Source of the DNA: an uncultured Alphaproteobacteria bacterium
GTDB taxonomy: Bacteria > Pseudomonadota > Alphaproteobacteria > RF32 > CAG-239
Assembly (NCBI GenBank): GCA_934271465.1
Contig: CAKQRQ010000001.1
Span: 1-64,000 of the forward strand
DNA length: 64,000 bases
Direction of reading: 5' to 3'
Shown: one piece after another, positions 60,771 to 64,000 of the stretch
How the letters are laid out: every line of letters starts with the position of its first letter
How positions within the stretch are numbered: the first letter of the stretch is position 1
Program-made: the position numbers and the translations under genes
The notes under the pieces: generated by a model
The model's database searches: none
The model's input: only the letters and a program-made list of their open reading frames with translations
What the model was told of the DNA's origin: nothing

Positions 60771-62360
60771 TTAATATTTCAATTTATACAATTCAATGCT
60801 TTTTCCGGTTTCTTTGAGTAATTTATCTCCCAAAAAGTCGAGTTCGGATCCCTCCGCTTCCAAAACTTTCTCAATATCTTTATCGACAATGATTTCGTTG
60901 TTGTAAATATGCTCAAAAATATCCAAAACATATTTTTGATTTAAATTCGGTTCAACATCTTCTTCAGCCTTTATGATAGCGCAACAATTTCTTAAAATAA
61001 TTCGTTCGTCGTTATTTTCTTCAATATATGTTCCGATATCTTTGAGATATTCAACAGCAAATTTAGCTCCGTTACGGACTTTATCAAAATCTAAAGCCGT
61101 TACACCGCCGGCCTCGATGATGTTTTTCCCTTCAAATTTTTCGGATAAATTAGCTATAATTGCCCGAATAGAAGCACTTGTCGAATTTGCAAATTCTTCC
61201 TGATTAGGAATAGACGCATCCAAAAACTTCAAATCGCTTTTAATATTAACTCTTGCTTTGAGAGGCTTTTCTGCAGGCTCAAGCGTTTTTTCAACTTCAA
61301 CCTCTTTTGGTGCACTTTCTTTTTTGGCTGTAATTTCAAGTCCGCGCTGCGCTTCCCATTTATCAAATGCCTGATTGAGAATATTGCCGTAAAGCTTTTG
61401 ATCCGTAATAACCTGATGCATCAAATAAGCCCCGATTCCTGTCAGATAAATAGCCACTTTGTTATCACTGAAAGTCTGTTTGGCCTCATAAAATTCTTCC
61501 AAATCGGCTTTGTCTCCATCCGTGATTTTGAAGGCCTCAAATAGTATTGAGTTGGCCTCAGACATTTTGAGGCCGCCATAACGCCCCAACTCCAAACATC
61601 CGCCGAACACCAATAATTTAACTCCCAATCTTGAAAACTGGTTTTGAAGCGCTGAACGCACATTCAGATTGGACAGGATTTCACTTAGGAAATAAATCAG
61701 GTATTGCTTATACTCCAAAGGCGCCTCCGGATATACATTAGTCTTCAGATTCGACAAATCCGAATTAATATTGTAGGCTTTAACCAGATTTTGAGCCTTT
61801 TCATAAAATTTTTCTTCGGGAATCTTTTCTTTATCTTTGTCTGCCTGCGCAATAAAAATATACCATGGAATGTTTTTGAGAACCAACGGAATCGCCATTG
61901 CCAAAAACACAACAAAGAAAACAAAAAACATCAAAGAACTATTGTCTTCTCCGGCAACGATTTCTAACAACGGAAAGACCAAGCTCACAAAAATATTTGC
62001 AAAAATCAAACTGATCAGAATTAATGCTATAAATTTGATGACGGCTTTGTAGATGTTGCGTCGGCTGTCCGCAATATCCTGCACGACCTCAGTTGAATCT
62101 TTTTGATAGTCAATTTTGCTTAAAGATTTTTTTGTCCCCTTTTTTCCGCTCAGATTACTGACGTATTCAATCGTTTCTAGATAGGTATTATCCGCAACAT
62201 CAAAGGTTTCTTTGATTATCTTGACTTTATGGGAGGCTGTTTCCTGCTCTTTTGCCAGATGATATGCCTCGGAACGCTGTTCCGGCACAAACCTCTCCAT
62301 TAACTGCCATCCGGCACCCGAATCAACATAAACCTCATAATGCGCAATCTTTGTCATCAT
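60771..62360 (-). CDS. Membrane protein with possible degenerate cyclase-like C-terminal domain
   Basis: 529 residues. N-terminal domain (YEVYVDSGAGWQLMERFVPEQRSEAYHLAKEQE...VKIIKETFD) of a type seen in alphaproteobacterial membrane-bound signalling proteins. Two transmembrane helices (about 103-135 and 143-168), a helical cytoplasmic middle, and a C-terminal domain (about 360-480) whose DLKFLDASIPNQEEFANSTSASIRAIIANLSEKFEGKNIIEAGGVTALDF pattern recalls class III cyclases without clear catalytic Asp pair. Function not established. Monocistronic. Confidence 0.55.
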   Translation of the reverse strand: MMTKIAHYEVYVDSGAGWQLMERFVPEQRSEAYHLAKEQETASHKVKIIKETFDVADNTYLETIEYVSNLSGKKGTKKSLSKIDYQKDSTEVVQDIADSRRNIYKAVIKFIALILISLIFANIFVSLVFPLLEIVAGEDNSSLMFFVFFVVFLAMAIPLVLKNIPWYIFIAQADKDKEKIPEEKFYEKAQNLVKAYNINSDLSNLKTNVYPEAPLEYKQYLIYFLSEILSNLNVRSALQNQFSRLGVKLLVFGGCLELGRYGGLKMSEANSILFEAFKITDGDKADLEEFYEAKQTFSDNKVAIYLTGIGAYLMHQVITDQKLYGNILNQAFDKWEAQRGLEITAKKESAPKEVEVEKTLEPAEKPLKARVNIKSDLKFLDASIPNQEEFANSTSASIRAIIANLSEKFEGKNIIEAGGVTALDFDKVRNGAKFAVEYLKDIGTYIEENNDERIILRNCCAIIKAEEDVEPNLNQKYVLDIFEHIYNNEIIVDKDIEKVLEAEGSELDFLGDKLLKETGKSIELYKLKY

Positions 62361-62384
62361 ACACTACCTTAAAGATTATAAAAA

Positions 62385-62414
62385 AACCTGCACTCAGAAT
62401 ACCAAGCGCAGGTT
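62385..62414 (-). terminator. Terminator after rpmE
   Basis: AACCTGC (62385-62391) and GCAGGTT (62408-62414), followed on the minus strand by a T-run. Confidence 0.8.
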
Positions 62415-62438
62415 AATAAATCGTAAGCTCTAATCAGA

Positions 62439-62675
62439 TTATTCAGCATCACCCGTTTTGATACCGAAAGCACCAAATTTGCTTTTGAACTTAGACAATT
62501 GTCCGCCTGTGTCAACCAAACGACGAACCCCCGTCCAAACCGGATGAGACTTGGGATCAACTTCCAAGGTAATGACATCACCGGCTTTGCCCAAAGTAGA
62601 GCGTGTTGTATATTTTTGACCATCAGTCATTACATAAGTAATCTCGTGATAATCGGGATGAATTCCTTTTTTCAT
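62439..62675 (-). CDS. rpmE: 50S ribosomal protein L31
   Basis: 78 residues: MKKGIHPDYHEITYVMTDG and HPVWTGVRRLVDTGGQLSKFKSKFG are L31. The zinc-binding Cys residues of the C+ form are absent, so it is a zinc-free (C-) type. Located upstream of a terminator; expressed at high level in the family. Confidence 0.95.
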   Translation of the reverse strand: MKKGIHPDYHEITYVMTDGQKYTTRSTLGKAGDVITLEVDPKSHPVWTGVRRLVDTGGQLSKFKSKFGAFGIKTGDAE

Positions 62676-62771
62676 CTTAAAAAAACTCCTAAAATCTTAA
62701 CATTAACGGCAATAATTTTATGCCCTTATACATTAAGCGTTTAAATAACGCAAGCATTATTTTCAAAAATT

Positions 62772-63587
62772 TTAAATTTCTTCCAGTTCAACGGTGTTTA
62801 TTTTGTCAGAATCGGCCTCGACATTCACAACTTTGATACTGAAATTCTTATATCCCTGTTTAATCAGATACCCTCTGACATTGACAGCTCTGTTAAGGCT
62901 GATGCGTTTTTTCTTAAACGTATCGACACCATTATCCAAATTATAAGCATAAATGGCTATTTTATTTTTATCTGTATTTTTGAAATGGCCGACGATTTCA
63001 TCAATTTGAGCCATTTGTTCGGGAGAAATTTCATCATCTTCCGCCCCAAAGGATATTTTTCCGCCCACAGTATCATTTTCAACCGGCTCTTCTTCAATCA
63101 ATAACTTCGGCTGGGGAGTGACTTGTTCAGGAGCGGATACGGCAGGTTCTGACGGAACGGTTTGCTCGACAGGTTGTTCAACAGCCGGTTCTGATGAAAC
63201 GGAAGCCTCTGCAACGGGCTCAGAAACGACAGGCGCTGTTTCTGCCTGTTTTGGTTCAGTTTCAGGTTTCGGTTCAACATTGACGACAACGATTCCGTCT
63301 GTTGATTCGACATAAGGTATCGGCTGCGGTTCCGGTTTCGGCTCAATTTTTGGTTCAAGTTTGCGAGGAGCAGCTTCTTTCTTGACACTTTTGACTGTCG
63401 GCGCCGTTTTTTTGACAACCGCCTTTTTCGGTTTGGGTTTAACTATCGGAAAAAGAGGCTCTGCCGGCCCTCCGACAAACCCGTCCAGATTATCCAAAAC
63501 CGACAAATCGACATAAACATCCTCTTGAGCCTGCGCTGTAACGCAAAGTCCCAAGACAACGGCAAAAGCTACTTTTTCCAAACGCAT
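62772..63587 (-). CDS. Secreted OmpA-like protein with Pro/Glu-rich linker
   Basis: 271 residues with signal peptide ending VTAQA. Residues 50-165 are a low-complexity Lys/Pro then Glu/Pro/Val linker suited to span peptidoglycan. The C-terminal about 100 residues (ISFGAEDDEISPEQMAQIDEIV...IAIYAYNLDN...RISLNRAVNVRGYLIKQGYKNFSIKVVNV) follow the OmpA C-terminal fold, though the DxxR-type peptidoglycan residues are only partly conserved. Probably ties the envelope to peptidoglycan. Confidence 0.75.
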   Translation of the reverse strand: MRLEKVAFAVVLGLCVTAQAQEDVYVDLSVLDNLDGFVGGPAEPLFPIVKPKPKKAVVKKTAPTVKSVKKEAAPRKLEPKIEPKPEPQPIPYVESTDGIVVVNVEPKPETEPKQAETAPVVSEPVAEASVSSEPAVEQPVEQTVPSEPAVSAPEQVTPQPKLLIEEEPVENDTVGGKISFGAEDDEISPEQMAQIDEIVGHFKNTDKNKIAIYAYNLDNGVDTFKKKRISLNRAVNVRGYLIKQGYKNFSIKVVNVEADSDKINTVELEEI

Positions 63588-63608
63588 CTTTTTTTCCCTC
63601 TGTTGAAG

Positions 63609-64000
63609 TTACTTAACCGATTCAAATAATTTTTTGCCCAATTCGGCATTGGCCGCCACAATATTTCCTTCAGACAAAACCAAACCCAAATCAGCATCGC
63701 GAATATCTTTTTGGTTCTTTGCAAAAACCTGACCGCCTGCCTCTCTGACGAGTAAAACACCGGCTGCAATTTCAGCCGCATCATTTCCGTTAGAAACAAC
63801 GCCGTCAACTTTTCCGGCTGCCAAAGCGGCTAAATCCAAGCTAATCGAGCCGAAATAGCGCACCGTCGCCGGAACAGAAACACCCGCATCTGCAGCAATA
63901 AGCGCCTGAGACAAATCTTTACGCGCCGAAACACGCAAACGCTCATGATTGCGATAACCTTCTTTGAAAGCGCCATTTCCTTTTTCGGCAAAAAACATAT
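63609..64000 (-). CDS. Inositol monophosphatase-family protein, N-terminus off window
   Basis: The frame is open to the right edge; about 130 residues visible. AEKGNGAFKEG and GSISLDLAALAAGKVDGVVSNGNDAAEIAAGVLLVREAGGQVF match the C-terminal half of inositol-monophosphatase/SuhB-type enzymes, including the metal-site Asp in NDAAEIAAG. The usual Trp before that Asp is replaced by Asn. The N-terminal metal motif lies outside. Upstream of the OmpA-like gene by 21 bp. Confidence 0.82.
   Translation of the reverse strand, partial: MFFAEKGNGAFKEGYRNHERLRVSARKDLSQALIAADAGVSVPATVRYFGSISLDLAALAAGKVDGVVSNGNDAAEIAAGVLLVREAGGQVFAKNQKDIRDADLGLVLSEGNIVAANAELGKKLFESVK

Overview
The window reads as chromosome of a host-associated (probably gut-type) alphaproteobacterium of moderate GC. 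The evidence is gene order and family content: pyrH-frr-uppS-cdsA-rseP-bamA-lpxD-fabZ-lpxA-lpxI-lpxB, lpxC-bamD-recN, prmC followed by a DUF4167 gene, a DUF1013/TrcR-type protein, alphaproteobacterial-looking heat-shock promoters and a class A RNase P RNA. LpxI (not LpxH), an asparaginyl-tRNA synthetase and secreted Cys-rich proteins with a 'GKWYLPSIGEW' module resemble uncultured intestinal Alphaproteobacteria. The genus assignment is inference.

Layout. 1-3260 (minus): a tightly coupled three-gene operon of a MoxR-like AAA+ ATPase with an unusual N-terminal domain, a small protein resembling a degenerate AAA core, and a metallopeptidase/VWA-like protein with in-frame 45-bp tandem repeats, cut by the window edge. 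3534-6294: a sugar aminotransferase, then mlaA-mlaC. 6351-9974 (minus): glycosyltransferase, thrS and guanine deaminase. 10127-11246: fragments of a HAD phosphatase and a NUDIX hydrolase, and a 55-aa membrane protein. 11326-24146 (minus): comEC, lipid A, BAM and phospholipid genes, frr and pyrH. 24357-28597 (plus): plsY-dprA-topA. 28619-30336: first palindrome-flanked secreted Cys-rich gene. 30420: glycine-zipper lipoprotein. 31021-39603 (plus): asnS, a periplasmic protein, rpoH, prmC, a DUF4167 gene, a phosphoesterase and clpB. 39750-42423: HAD hydrolase, FadL-type porin and divergent HxlR regulator. 42755-45055: a large unrecognised protein. 45336-48990: MraZ boxes and mraZ-rsmH-ftsL-ftsI. 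48991-49608: intergenic repeats. 49609-51570: second palindrome-flanked secreted gene. 51659-64000: an unknown protein, a lipoprotein and argS, gltX-recN-bamD-lpxC-rnpB (minus), a TrcR-like protein with a histone H1-like tail, a membrane protein, rpmE, an OmpA-like protein and a partial inositol-monophosphatase-family gene.

Much of the window builds the envelope: LpxA, C, D, I and B and FabZ make lipid A, BamA/BamD insert outer-membrane proteins, MlaA/MlaC move phospholipids, CdsA/PlsY make phospholipids, and UppS and FtsI serve peptidoglycan. ComEC and DprA suggest capacity for DNA uptake. RpoH and ClpB, with candidate heat-shock promoters, form a stress module.

The most unusual items are two 186-bp elements of identical length, each bounded by self-palindromic inverted repeats, directly upstream of two modular secreted Cys-rich genes, and the AAA+/degenerate AAA/metallopeptidase operon at the left edge.
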